DNA of 50,493 nucleotides, from positions 1 through 50,493 of the forward strand of contig NZ_MDDN01000021.1 in assembly GCF_001708185.1 (NCBI RefSeq), given 5' to 3'. The position numbers and the translations under genes were made by a program. This DNA comes from Lysinibacillus xylanilyticus (lineage in GTDB: Bacteria > Bacillota > Bacilli > Bacillales_A > Planococcaceae). Below, piece after piece: positions 26,318-35,398 of the stretch. The notes beneath the pieces were generated by a model. That model did no database searches. It was not told where the DNA came from and was given only the letters and a program-made list of their open reading frames with translations. Within the stretch, counting starts at the first letter, position 1; the number at the start of each line of letters is the position of its first letter.

Positions 26318-27499
26318 TTACACCGACACTGGTCGCTTATTTTTATTTCGTCCAAATACTAGTAAAACAGTGGCTACAGCTAGTAAAAGCATTGCTACCA
26401 GTAAAAGAAGGCTATAATTTTTTACATATTCTAAATAAATGCCACCTAAAAATGGTCCTGTTAAGCTACCAATACTTAGTGCAATGCCGCAAAGGAGATT
26501 TCCGGTAGGCAGTAGTTCCTTTGGTGTTAAATCAGCCATATAGGTAATCCCTAATGAAAACATTGAACCGACTAGTGTTCCTGTAAAGAAAAATGCTACG
26601 GCTACTGCCATTTGTGAATGCTCCAAAAAGCTTGCAATGCCAAAAATAACAGCTCCTCCAAACGAGCCGATCATTAAGACATTACGTCGTCCTACTTTAT
26701 CCCCTATGGCTCCAAGTGGCACTTGTGTTAAAATCCCACCAAATGTAAAGACTGATAAAATAATAGGAATCATATTTACATCGAAATCTTTACGTAAGGC
26801 ATAAACTGGGAACAGCGCATTTAATGATGATTCTAAAAACCCATAAACGAATGGACCTAAAAATGCAATCCATCCAAATACAATGGCCATTTTATAACGC
26901 TGCCAGCCTCTTGCATGTAAGTCTCCCGTTAAACGCTCTGGCTTTTCATTTTGTAAGAGGAATACAAAAGACCACGCGAATAAGCACATAATAGAGGACA
27001 CAATAAACGGTAATGCCTCTGAAATTTGTATTAGTTTTACCATTAATGGACCAACTGCAAAGCCCGTGCTAAAGGACAAGCCGTAAATCGCCATACCCTT
27101 CCCTAAGCTTTTATAATCTGAGGTGCTTGTAATCCACGTCTGTGTTGCAAAGTGTAATGCATGATCCCCTACCCCAATGAGTAAGCGAAGGATAAACCAA
27201 AAAGTTACACTCTTCCATAAAGGAAATGCTAATAGTGAAGCGAAGACAAGTGCACCGCCAATTAAAATAATCGGTTTATAGCCCCATCTTCTTAATGGTT
27301 GCTCGATAAACGGTGAGATTAATAAAGTTCCTATGTATAGACCTGTTGCATTCAATCCATTCAACGCGGAGGATACTCCATCACGTTCGAAAATAATTGA
27401 AATCAGTGGTAAAAGCATCCCTTGTGAAAAGCCTGATATAGATACAATTAACACTAAAATGGCAAATCTTTTTTTGCTGTAATCTGAGAAGTATGTCAT
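26318..27499 (-). CDS. MFS multidrug-type transporter
   Basis: A 12-helix major facilitator of about 393 residues. The loop 8-9 motif GAIGDKVGRRNVL and the repeated hydrophobic segments are clear. It resembles drug-efflux MFS proteins such as Bacillus YfkF/MdtG-type; the substrate is not known. An in-frame ATG 66 bases upstream exists, but GGAGG stands six bases before the ATG at 27499, giving the N-terminus MTYFSDYSKKRF. A strong terminator in its leader suggests attenuation control. Confidence 0.88.
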   Translation of the reverse strand: MTYFSDYSKKRFAILVLIVSISGFSQGMLLPLISIIFERDGVSSALNGLNATGLYIGTLLISPFIEQPLRRWGYKPIILIGGALVFASLLAFPLWKSVTFWFILRLLIGVGDHALHFATQTWITSTSDYKSLGKGMAIYGLSFSTGFAVGPLMVKLIQISEALPFIVSSIMCLFAWSFVFLLQNEKPERLTGDLHARGWQRYKMAIVFGWIAFLGPFVYGFLESSLNALFPVYALRKDFDVNMIPIILSVFTFGGILTQVPLGAIGDKVGRRNVLMIGSFGGAVIFGIASFLEHSQMAVAVAFFFTGTLVGSMFSLGITYMADLTPKELLPTGNLLCGIALSIGSLTGPFLGGIYLEYVKNYSLLLLVAMLLLAVATVLLVFGRNKNKRPVSV

Positions 27500-27543
27500 T
27501 TTTTCCTCCAACATCAAGTCTTTTTTCCAAATAACAGCATACC

Positions 27544-27646
27544 AAAAAGCCTTAGCGCTCACCACATGTGATTTTACGCTAAGGCCTAACTAACACTTAT
27601 CTCCATTTAATTGTATAAACACGAATTTCGGCTTTTACATTGGCCG
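27544..27646 (-). promoter_or_regulatory. Transcription attenuator in the MFS gene leader
   Basis: On the minus strand GCCTTAGCG (27577-27585 side) pairs perfectly with CGCTAAGGC (27549-27557 side) and is followed by TTTTT, about 45 bases before the MFS start. A smaller CGGC/GCCG hairpin lies just upstream (27627-27646), and AAAGGAGGGAG stands before it near 27660-27671. A likely promoter is TTGATT-N16-TATTAA near 27727-27756. The layout resembles leaders of antibiotic-responsive resistance genes, but I find no leader peptide with a normal start codon after the ribosome site. Confidence 0.6.
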
Positions 27647-27867
27647 AGTACTTGTTTAAACTCCCTCCTTTTCGAGTTAGAGTTTTTAGGACTTTTAAAA
27701 TCAGCTCCTTTACTTTTTCTTAATATTAATTTAACACACAGAATCAATATTGTAAATATTCTGTCTATTATTTTTTTAAAATAATCGCATAGTCCTAGGT
27801 GTTTACCTAAGCATTGAAATTTAGTCCCAAATCAGCTACTATGGAGGGGACGAAATGAGGTGTATGT

Positions 27868-28053
27868 ATGTCAAATCCAATCAATGATAAAAAGCAGCAA
27901 GTGAATTACTTAAGAGAACGTCTTGAAATATTTTTAGAAGTTTTAGATGCGATTGATCCTGAAACAACTGAATTAGAGGATATTGATCGTTTAATTCAAA
28001 TGATGGATGATTTAGAAGACAAAATGGAGCAATTTAACGCTCGTGAAAAATAA
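27868..28053 (+). CDS. SE1561 family small protein
   Basis: A 61-residue acidic, helical protein (QQVNYLRERLEIFLEVLDAI, then DIDRLIQMMDDLEDKMEQF), likely forming a coiled coil. It matches the small SE1561 family widespread in Bacillales and staphylococci, with no known role. GAGGTG stands six bases before the ATG; an upstream ATG at 27855 is not in this frame. It ends at a bidirectional terminator shared with ywqG. Confidence 0.85.
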   Translation: MSNPINDKKQQVNYLRERLEIFLEVLDAIDPETTELEDIDRLIQMMDDLEDKMEQFNAREK

Positions 28054-28055
28054 CT

Positions 28056-28094
28056 GATAAAAGCAAGTGGAGATCATTTTCCACTTGCTTTTAT
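28056..28094. terminator. Bidirectional terminator between SE1561-family gene and ywqG
   Basis: AAAAGCAAGTGGA pairs with TCCACTTGCTTTT around a loop of about nine bases, between two converging stop codons. Confidence 0.85.
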
Positions 28095-28104
28095 CTTCTG
28101 TTAT

Positions 28105-28896
28105 TTAATAGCAATCCCAATTATAAAGAACTTTACTAAAATCTTTACGTTTCAGCTCATCCTCTGTAATGAAAAAGTTGCCGACCCCGACATCCCCCCA
28201 CAGAATATGATCGCCTACACTGTCAATCTGAAGCAACAAGACTGTTGAATCTGTATAGTCCCCATAAGCTCTCGGATCTTCCTGGGTAAAGAATGGATAT
28301 CCCCCGATTTTATGACCTGTACTATTTAATGCTTCATAAAATGAGTCTACTAAATTATCATTGTCTTCTATATTAGCAAGGATCTTCGCAAATGTTTTTT
28401 CACTTCTAAAGTCATTTGCTGATAATGGTTCATATCTTGTTTCAAAAGACAATGCCATTTCCTTTTCCACTGGAAAGTAAAATTCTTCTTCTTTCGCTTC
28501 AACAAATGAGAAGTCTTGTACTAATTGCGACTCATCACTGACAATACGCTCGTGGAAAATGACGCGGAAGCCTTCCTGATTTTGACCATTATCAAAGTCC
28601 ATCCCTAGCACATCATCGTAGCCATCAATATAAAACTGTAAGATTCCCTCTTCAGGGAAATGCGGTAAATGCTTAGGTACATCTGCAAAATTAATTTGTG
28701 CCAGTAATTTTAATGGTTGCCCTTCAGAACTTTTCGGATATTCCATTGACAACGGAAAATACGGATCGCCTGCAAACTTACTTTCAAATAGAGATGTTTT
28801 TCGTTCTTCCGTTTCAATAAATATGGTTGGCTGAATCGTTTCCTCTATTACTGTCCTATATTGTTCAAATGCTTCAGGTAAATTAAGTAGCTTCAT
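28105..28896 (-). CDS. ywqG: YwqG family protein (DUF1963)
   Basis: A 263-residue soluble protein of the DUF1963/YwqG family. Family hallmarks seen are the early KFAGDPYFP (about 54-62), LKLLAQINFADVP (about 81-93) and the late GGYPFFTQEDPR and LLLQIDS-GDHILWGDVGVGNFFI region. The function is unknown; YwqG proteins are sometimes found among toxin or phage-defence genes, but the neighbours here do not suggest that. AGGAGGTTATAT precedes the ATG. Confidence 0.88.
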   Translation of the reverse strand: MKLLNLPEAFEQYRTVIEETIQPTIFIETEERKTSLFESKFAGDPYFPLSMEYPKSSEGQPLKLLAQINFADVPKHLPHFPEEGILQFYIDGYDDVLGMDFDNGQNQEGFRVIFHERIVSDESQLVQDFSFVEAKEEEFYFPVEKEMALSFETRYEPLSANDFRSEKTFAKILANIEDNDNLVDSFYEALNSTGHKIGGYPFFTQEDPRAYGDYTDSTVLLLQIDSVGDHILWGDVGVGNFFITEDELKRKDFSKVLYNWDCY

Positions 28897-29262
28897 ATAT
28901 AACCTCCTAAAGTAGATTTAGTATCATTATAGAACAAATGTTCTTTTTTATCAATCTTTATTTTGATGAAATTATATCTTTTGTATAAAGAAGGAAACCT
29001 TCGTTCATCGATAGAAATAGTCAACTAAGTGCTTAAATAAAATGACCGCTCTGGACATTTGATCAGCCTCCGCCCTAAAAGTGATCACCTTCTCGGAAAA
29101 TGCCTTCGTTTCCTACTATTACTCTTTTTAAGATATTGTTTATTCCCCTGCTTTAATTATCTTAATAATTGCTTAACGATAGATAAAACTTTATTAACAT
29201 AATTTTATATTAAAATTACCTCTTTTTGACAATAGGCCTTTAATTCCGACCACAATGAGTTG

Positions 29263-29296
29263 TACTCTTTTTTTCATTAGTTGAAAAGAGTATAAT
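29263..29296 (+). promoter_or_regulatory. Inverted repeat over the -10 region of the fumarase gene
   Basis: The gap 28897-29339 holds no gene. Near its end TACTCTTTT (29263-29271) and AAAAGAGTA (29284-29292) form a perfect 9-base inverted repeat with a 12-base spacer, overlapping TATAAT (29291-29296). There is no good -35 at the proper distance, so a regulator binding here may be needed. Confidence 0.45.
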
Positions 29297-29339
29297 GTAA
29301 CGTGGAAATAATCAAATTTTCTATGGGGGGCAATACCAA

Positions 29340-30878
29340 ATGAATATCCAAACTTTGGAGAAAAGTCTTTACGATTTAATTACAGAAACATCTACTAATC
29401 TACCAAAAGACGTACGTCGTGCAATTAAGAAAGCTAAAGATGCTGAAAATGCTGGTACTCGTGCTGCAATGAGTTTAGACACAATCTCAAACAATATTAT
29501 TATGGCAGAAGATAATGTATCACCAATCTGTCAAGATACGGGTCTACCAACATTCAAAATTTATACTCCTGTTGGTGTAAACCAATTAGAAATTAAAGAA
29601 GCTATTAAAAAAGCTATTAACGATACATCTGCTGACGCAAAATTACGTCCAAATGCTGTTGATTCATTAACTGGTGAAAACAGCGGAAATAACCTTGGTG
29701 AAGGTCTACCTGTTATGAAATTCGAACAATGGGAAAAAGACTACATCACAATTAAGTTAATCCTTAAAGGTGGCGGCTGTGAAAACAAAAACATTCAATA
29801 CAGCCTACCATGTGAACTTGAAGGTCTTGGCCGCGCTGGTCGTGACTTAGATGGTATCCGTAAATGTATCATTCACTCAGTATACCAAGCTCAAGGTCAA
29901 GGCTGTTCAGCTGGCTTTATCGGTGTAGGTATCGGTGGTGACCGCTCTTCTGGTTACGACTTAGCGAAAGAGCAGTTATTCCGTCATGTGGAAGATACAA
30001 ATCCAAATGCTGATCTTGCTAAATTAGAAGAATATGTAGTGAAAACTGCAAACACATTTGGTATCGGTACAATGGGCTTCGGTGGTGAAGCAACATTACT
30101 TGGCTGTAAAATTGGTGTGATGCACCGTATCCCTGCATCATTCTACGTATCAGTTGCTTATAACTGCTGGGCATACCGTCGTATGGCTGTGGACATCGAT
30201 CCTCAAACTGGCGACATTATTAAATGGCACTACCAAGAAGGCGAAAAAATTACATTTAAAGAAGATGAAGTTGCAGCAACAACAGAAGATACTTCTACAA
30301 ATACAGTAGAACTTACTGCACCAATTACTGAAGAACAAATTCGTGCTCTAAAAGTTGGTGACGTTGTATCTATTACTGGTCGTATGTATACTGGTCGTGA
30401 CGCAATTCACCATCACTTAATGAGTCACGATGCTCCAGTTGATCTTAATGGACAAGTTATTTATCACTGTGGCCCTGTAATGGCAAAAGATGAAGAAGGC
30501 AACTGGACAGTTAAAGCAGCTGGTCCGACTACTTCTATTCGTGAGGAGCCATACCAAGGTGACATCATGAAAAAATTTGGTATCCGTGCTGTAATCGGTA
30601 AAGGTGGTATGGGACCAAAAACACTTGCTGCTTTAGAAGAGCATGGCGGCGTTTACTTAAATGCAATCGGCGGTGCTGCTCAATACTATGCCGACTGCAT
30701 TAAAGGTGTAGATGGCGTTGATCTAATGGAATTCGGTGTTCCAGAAGCGATGTGGCACTTAAACGTTGAGAAGTTCACAGCTGTTGTAACAATGGACTCT
30801 CACGGTAACTCTCTACATGCAGACGTAGACAAATCATCACTAGAAAAACTTGCGCTACACGCAGAAAGAGTTTTCTAA
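29340..30878 (+). CDS. fumA: Class I (iron-sulfur) fumarate hydratase
   Basis: A 512-residue single-chain class I fumarase: the N-terminal Fumerase domain (about 11-280) and the C-terminal domain (about 300-505) are fused as in E. coli FumA. Cys64 in SPICQDTGLP and further cysteines near CENKN and LGCKIG are candidates for the catalytic [4Fe-4S] cluster; GIGGDRSSGYDLAKEQL is typical. It interconverts fumarate and malate in the TCA cycle, and such enzymes are oxygen-sensitive. GGGGGGC precedes the ATG. Many Bacillales use the class II enzyme FumC; whether one is also present lies outside this window. Confidence 0.93.
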   Translation: MNIQTLEKSLYDLITETSTNLPKDVRRAIKKAKDAENAGTRAAMSLDTISNNIIMAEDNVSPICQDTGLPTFKIYTPVGVNQLEIKEAIKKAINDTSADAKLRPNAVDSLTGENSGNNLGEGLPVMKFEQWEKDYITIKLILKGGGCENKNIQYSLPCELEGLGRAGRDLDGIRKCIIHSVYQAQGQGCSAGFIGVGIGGDRSSGYDLAKEQLFRHVEDTNPNADLAKLEEYVVKTANTFGIGTMGFGGEATLLGCKIGVMHRIPASFYVSVAYNCWAYRRMAVDIDPQTGDIIKWHYQEGEKITFKEDEVAATTEDTSTNTVELTAPITEEQIRALKVGDVVSITGRMYTGRDAIHHHLMSHDAPVDLNGQVIYHCGPVMAKDEEGNWTVKAAGPTTSIREEPYQGDIMKKFGIRAVIGKGGMGPKTLAALEEHGGVYLNAIGGAAQYYADCIKGVDGVDLMEFGVPEAMWHLNVEKFTAVVTMDSHGNSLHADVDKSSLEKLALHAERVF

Positions 30879-31007
30879 TAAAGAAAAAATTCCTTTTACT
30901 TCGAATAGCAGTAATGATTATTTTAGCTGTGGCGGCAGCCACACTACAAAAAGAGTTTAAAATTAAATATGCAGTAATTCCTAAAGTAGGGTAATTCACT
31001 GCACAAA

Positions 31008-31053
31008 TTCGAAAAGCACAGAATATTCCTAATGGATAATCTGTGCTTTTCTT
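31008..31053 (+). terminator. Terminator after the fumarase gene
   Basis: GAAAAGCACAGAATATT pairs with GATAATCTGTGCTTTTC, followed by a short T-rich run. It sits 130 bases after the fumarase stop; the bases between (30879-31007) contain only weak frames. Confidence 0.8.
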
Positions 31054-31172
31054 ATGTTCAAAATTATTTCAAAAACCTTATAATCACCTCAATCTCAATC
31101 TAGGACTGCTTTTATCCACCTCTATAAAAAATTCCCTTCAAATTTTTTACTTTCTTTTCCTAAATACCTTTG

Positions 31173-31187
31173 TTATAATAATTCTAA
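31173..31187 (+). promoter_or_regulatory. Per box over the -10 region of the metal ATPase gene
   Basis: TTATAATAATTCTAA matches the PerR operator TTATAATNATTATAA at all fixed positions but one. It overlaps the candidate -10 TATAAT (31174-31179), so bound PerR would block the promoter. It lies about 100 bases before the start codon. Confidence 0.75.
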
Positions 31188-31290
31188 ATTAGAAACAAGT
31201 TAACTGAAAGCTATTTTCAATTAATCAACATTCAAAAATATTGTTTTATAAAGGTTTTGATATTGATTTTCATTATCAGGAGGGATAAAG

Positions 31291-33195
31291 ATGGAACATT
31301 CTAATCGAGAAAATTATAATATAATTGAGAAAGCAAAAGAACATGCAGAATTAATTGCTGCCCTTTTAGCTGGTTTGCTCATTTTTCTTGCATGGCGTTT
31401 AGATACTAACGAACAAACAACATCTTCTGTTCTTTTATATATTGTTGCATTTTGCGTTGGTGGATTTGCTAAAGCTAAAGAAGGTATTGAAGAAACCATT
31501 GAAGAGAGGAAACTCAATGTCGAACTACTGATGGTATTAGCCGCAATCGGTTCGGCAGCAATTGGTTATTGGACGGAGGGTGCTATTCTTATTTTCATTT
31601 TTGCTGTAAGTGGCGCTCTCGAAACATATGCAATGAATAAAAGTCATCGTGAAATTTCCGCACTCATGAATTTACAACCTGAAGAGGCTTGGCTTGTTCG
31701 TGGTGACTTTGAACCAATGAAAGTTTCTGTCTCTACATTACAAATTGGCGATCACCTGCTCATAAAACCCGGTGAACGAGTACCGGCAGACGGAGTAATT
31801 TTTAAAGGGCAATCTTCTATTGACGAATCGGCCATTAGTGGTGAGCCATTGCCAGTTGCAAAACGTGAAGGCGATGAAGTATTTGCAGGTACTGTTAACT
31901 TAAACGGTGCCATTACAATGGAAATGACTAAACCAAATTCCGAAACACTATTCCAAAAAATTATTACACTTGTCCAAAATGCACAAAGTGAGAAATCACC
32001 TTCTCAACAGTTCATAGAAAAATTCGAAGGTACGTATGTAAAAATTGTGCTACTTACTGTTGCTCTAATGATGTTCCTACCACATTTTTTACTTGGTTGG
32101 GACTGGACAACAACATTCTACCGTGCAATGGTACTTTTAGTTGTTGCATCTCCTTGTGCCCTTGTAGCAGCCATCATGCCCGCTACTTTAGCAGCAATTT
32201 CAAACGGTGCAAAAAACGGTGTGCTATTTAAAGGCGGTTTACATTTAGAGCATCTAAGTGTATTGCGTACTCTAGCTGTCGATAAAACAGGTACATTAAC
32301 ACAAGGAAAACCAATTGTGACTGATTTTATTGTTCGAGAAGGAATAGAACGAGAAACGGCGCTGGCTACCCTAGTTGGTATTGAATCGCAATCGAATCAT
32401 CCACTTGCACAAGCCATTACTTCATATGCAAAGGCTGAAGGTCTTACAAAGTTTCCACAGGCCACTATTGAAGATATCCCAGGTTGGGGCATCAAAGGGT
32501 ATGTTGATCATATAGAATATCAAGTTGGGAAACCTGATTTTGTAGGCGCAGAGGAAGCTGAGAATTTTGCAGATGGCGTAGCAACAAAACTTGCTGCAGA
32601 AGGCAAAACAGTTATTTTCATTCGTGACAAAAACGGCATTGTCGCATTAACAGCTTTAAAAGATACCGTTCGTAATGAAGCGAAAAAAGCAGTAGCCTTA
32701 CTAAAAGAGCTAGGCATTAATGTCGTCATGCTGACAGGTGACAACGAGAAAACAGCGAAGGTTATTGCCAAAGAAGCAGGCGTGACGGAATACGTTGCTG
32801 AATGTCTCCCTGAAACAAAGGTGACGGAGATGAAACGACTTCTTTCTCAACATAAATATGTAGGGATGGTCGGAGATGGTATTAATGATGCACCTGCATT
32901 AGCAACAGCAACTACTGGGATTGCTATGGGAGAAGGTACAGACGTTGCACTAGAAACAGCAGATGTTGTTTTAATGAAAAACGACTTATCAAAAATTGCC
33001 TATGCAGTACGTTTATCACGTAAAATGCAGCGGATCGTTAAGCAAAACATCATCTTCTCTATCGGGATTATTGTATTACTAATAGCCTCAAATTTTTTAC
33101 AAATCGTTGACTTACCTCTAGGTGTAATTGGACATGAAGGAAGTACCATTTTAGTTATTTTAAACGGCTTACGTATGCTGAATAAAAACGTTTAA
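31291..33195 (+). CDS. pfeT: P1B-4-type metal-efflux ATPase (PfeT/ZosA-like)
   Basis: A 634-residue heavy-metal P-type ATPase with no N-terminal metal-binding domain. Visible are the actuator motif SGEP (about 183-186), the membrane metal motif Ser-Pro-Cys at 287-289, phosphorylation Asp331 in DKTGTLTQG, the hinge GDGINDAPA, and HEGST (615-619) in the last helix. SPC plus HEGST defines subgroup P1B-4, which includes B. subtilis PfeT (ZosA/YkvW), a PerR-regulated ferrous-iron efflux pump. The Per box upstream supports the same role; cobalt or zinc export cannot be excluded from sequence alone. CAGGAGGG precedes the ATG. Confidence 0.88.
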   Translation: MEHSNRENYNIIEKAKEHAELIAALLAGLLIFLAWRLDTNEQTTSSVLLYIVAFCVGGFAKAKEGIEETIEERKLNVELLMVLAAIGSAAIGYWTEGAILIFIFAVSGALETYAMNKSHREISALMNLQPEEAWLVRGDFEPMKVSVSTLQIGDHLLIKPGERVPADGVIFKGQSSIDESAISGEPLPVAKREGDEVFAGTVNLNGAITMEMTKPNSETLFQKIITLVQNAQSEKSPSQQFIEKFEGTYVKIVLLTVALMMFLPHFLLGWDWTTTFYRAMVLLVVASPCALVAAIMPATLAAISNGAKNGVLFKGGLHLEHLSVLRTLAVDKTGTLTQGKPIVTDFIVREGIERETALATLVGIESQSNHPLAQAITSYAKAEGLTKFPQATIEDIPGWGIKGYVDHIEYQVGKPDFVGAEEAENFADGVATKLAAEGKTVIFIRDKNGIVALTALKDTVRNEAKKAVALLKELGINVVMLTGDNEKTAKVIAKEAGVTEYVAECLPETKVTEMKRLLSQHKYVGMVGDGINDAPALATATTGIAMGEGTDVALETADVVLMKNDLSKIAYAVRLSRKMQRIVKQNIIFSIGIIVLLIASNFLQIVDLPLGVIGHEGSTILVILNGLRMLNKNV

Positions 33196-33198
33196 CCA

Positions 33199-33555
33199 CC
33201 ACTAATTATTAGCCTTCACCAATCGGGCTTTTACGGGCAGTTCTCCCCCACCTTTACGCTTCACTTTATTACTGCCCGTTAAAGCGGGATAAAGTGAAAC
33301 TTAATCAGTGGGGGCTCTCTTCAATCCCCACTGATTATTAGTCTTCACCAATCGGGCTTTTACGGGCAGTTTTTACCCCACCTTTATGCTTCACTTTATT
33401 ACTGCCCGTTAAAGCGGGATAAAGTGAAACTTAATCAGTGGGGGCTCTCTTCAATCCCCACTGATTATTAGTCTTCACCAATCGGGCTTTTACGGGCAGT
33501 TTTTACCCCACCTTTATGCTTCACTTTATTACTGCCCGTTAAAGCGGGATAAAAC
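33199..33555. repeat. Three tandem ~130-bp hairpin-rich units
   Basis: Units begin near 33199, 33326 and 33456. Copies 2 and 3 are identical over more than 120 bases (period 130); copy 1 differs by a few substitutions and one base. Each unit holds TTCACTTTAT and ATAAAGTGAA arms around an inner CCCG/CGGG stem, plus a second pairing of GGGCTTTTACGGGCAGT with ACTGCCCGTTAAAGC. Neighbouring units also pair through ATCAGTGGGG and CCCCACTGAT. The third copy is cut short by the following terminator. No reading frame is supported. Confidence 0.85.
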
Positions 33556-33600
33556 AAACAGCCTCGTATCACAAAACGTGATATCGAGGCTGTTCTTTTT
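33554..33600. terminator. Terminator between the repeat array and yihY
   Basis: AACAGCCTCG and CGAGGCTGTT with inner ATCAC/GTGAT arms form a long stem, followed by TTTTT on the plus strand. It lies eight bases from the yihY stop and can serve both directions. Confidence 0.8.
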
Positions 33601-33607
33601 GAAATTG

Positions 33608-34546
33608 CTAATTATTTGTTAAAGTCTCATGCTTAATAAATTCTTTTTGCAATGCTTTTTTCTGCATAGTCGCATTTAAAATGCCACCGAAAATTAAAAT
33701 AATCCCCGTGAAATATAGCCAAAGCATTAAAATAATAACCCCACCAATACTGCCATATGTAGCGGAATAATTTGCAAAATTACTAATATAAAAGGAAAAA
33801 ACATATGTGACCGCCAGCCAGGCAAGAGTTGAAAATAATGCTCCCGGCCAAACACCTATTAACTTCAAACGAGGACTTGTATTCGGAACAACCCAATAGA
33901 TTCCCATTAATACTATAAAAATAAGTAGTAGTGGCATCGACCAGCGTAATCTTTCCCAGATAATTTCAAACTGTTCTTCAATGCCAACTATAGAAAATAA
34001 GAAATGCCCAATTTGTTGCCCAAAAACCGGTAAAAGTAGAGCGACAGCAATAACAATGACAAATGCTATAGTGAATACAAGGGATAACCCTCGATCTATG
34101 ATACTCCCCCTAGTCTCTGTATCGTAGGCCTTGTTCAAGGCTCTAATCAACGCATTAACTCCTTTGGAAGCAGACCATATTGTTCCAAGCACCCCAATGG
34201 ATAATAAACTACTATTACGGATTGTTAAAATTTCATTTAATGTATCTTCAATAAGCCTATATACCTCATCTGGCATAACATTCACTAGAAATGCATACAC
34301 TTGCGTCGTATCAAAATTCAAATATGGTAATAATGTGACTAGAACAATTAGTAGCGGGAAAAAAGATAGTAAAAAGAAATAAGCCAACTGCGCGGCAAGA
34401 GCCGATACTTCCACTCGCTGTAAGCGTAGTATCAAATCTTGCATAAAGCCCTTTGATGTCATTACATCTACAGTGTCTTCGTCTGGTGAGACAAATGATT
34501 TCACCACACCGACCGCTGTATGTATAGATGCTTTTTTCTTTTCCAA
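33608..34546 (-). CDS. YihY/BrkB family membrane protein
   Basis: A 312-residue integral membrane protein with about six helices between residues 55 and 295. It matches the YihY/virulence factor BrkB family, once mislabelled ribonuclease BN; the transported or structural role is unresolved. The start codon is TTG, preceded by AGGAGGGAA at a good distance. The YtxH-like gene upstream on the same strand ends 23 bases before it, so the two are likely an operon. Confidence 0.9.
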   Translation of the reverse strand: MEKKKASIHTAVGVVKSFVSPDEDTVDVMTSKGFMQDLILRLQRVEVSALAAQLAYFFLLSFFPLLIVLVTLLPYLNFDTTQVYAFLVNVMPDEVYRLIEDTLNEILTIRNSSLLSIGVLGTIWSASKGVNALIRALNKAYDTETRGSIIDRGLSLVFTIAFVIVIAVALLLPVFGQQIGHFLFSIVGIEEQFEIIWERLRWSMPLLLIFIVLMGIYWVVPNTSPRLKLIGVWPGALFSTLAWLAVTYVFSFYISNFANYSATYGSIGGVIILMLWLYFTGIILIFGGILNATMQKKALQKEFIKHETLTNN

Positions 34547-34569
34547 ACAAATTCCCTCCTATACGACAA

Positions 34570-34896
34570 CTATTCTTTATCAGGTAAAGAAAAGGCTGAT
34601 TTCGTTTCATTAATCATGCCTTCGATTGTAGAAGGTAATTCTTTAAATTCATCAACTTTGTCAACGATTGTGTTGACATTTTCTGATACACTTTCACATA
34701 GCACTTTAGCGGCCAATACTTTTTCCTCCACTAGTACCTGTAACTCCTCTCGATTGGCTGCATAGTACGAGATTGACTCTTTCATTTTTTTCGTTGTAGC
34801 GATAGTTTTTTCACGCGTTGCACGGTCAAACATACTTAATGCAGCACCAACTGCGGCACCTACTACGATAGATGCTAATAATTTACTTCGTCCCAT
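34570..34896 (-). CDS. YtxH-like small protein
   Basis: A 108-residue protein with an N-terminal membrane or glycine/alanine-rich segment ([15 protein letters not shown], about 9-23) followed by a charged amphipathic helix. This is the YtxH-domain arrangement of general-stress proteins; function unknown. The frame extends further upstream to 35028, but AGGAGGT stands before the ATG at 34896. A GGGTAG preceded by CTTTAA at 15 bases (near 34970-34997) is a weak candidate for a SigB-type promoter. Confidence 0.78.
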   Translation of the reverse strand: MGRSKLLASIVVGAAVGAALSMFDRATREKTIATTKKMKESISYYAANREELQVLVEEKVLAAKVLCESVSENVNTIVDKVDEFKELPSTIEGMINETKSAFSLPDKE

Positions 34897-35071
34897 ATTA
34901 AATACCTCCTGCCTGGTAAATGTATATTCCTTTAAAATGACTAAACTACTTACTGCCCTTATTCTACCCAATAACAGTCTATTTTTAAAGCAATGCCCAA
35001 ATTCAGTGTTGACATTTTTTTTATTCAATGAAATGATATTTCCGAGGATTACGAAAGGTAGGTTTAAACAA

Positions 35072-35293
35072 ATGGATTTATCAGTACCGTCAAAAGAAAA
35101 CGTTATTTATATGGTCGATCAAATGAAAGACAAACTTCGCATGGTTAATGTTGATGCAATGAAATCAGAAAATTTCGATGAAGCTAACTACGAAGACCTA
35201 GTCTATTTATACGAAATGGTCATGAAGCGCAACACATTTAGTCCAAGTGAGATGCAAGCCATTGTTGCTGAATTAGGCTCATTACGTAAATAA
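35072..35293 (+). CDS. DUF1128 family protein (YfkK-like)
   Basis: A 73-residue helical protein with the conserved core [20 protein letters not shown] and [18 protein letters not shown], matching the DUF1128/YfkK family of unknown function. The frame is open upstream, but the ATG at 35072 has AAGGTAGG before it and gives the normal family length. TTGACA at about 35010 may be its -35 element. It ends at a strong terminator facing motB. Confidence 0.88.
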   Translation: MDLSVPSKENVIYMVDQMKDKLRMVNVDAMKSENFDEANYEDLVYLYEMVMKRNTFSPSEMQAIVAELGSLRK

Positions 35294-35327
35294 GAAAGCT
35301 TCCCTATCCAAATAAAGCTAAAAAAGA

Positions 35328-35365
35328 TAAAAAGCTATTAGCATAAGTATTGCTAATAGCTTTTT
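35328..35365. terminator. Bidirectional terminator between DUF1128 gene and motB
   Basis: AAAAAGCTATTAGCA pairs with TGCTAATAGCTTTTT around a seven-base loop. Confidence 0.9.
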
Positions 35366-35398
35366 GGTTTTAAAGACCTTATTGGTTAACGTTTCAAC

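Noticed and set aside
30879..30993. Short hydrophobic frame after fumarase (AVMIILAVAAATLQKEF)
   Set aside because: No start codon with a ribosome site; the only ATG gives 26 residues without signals. Possibly a small peptide, but not supportable.
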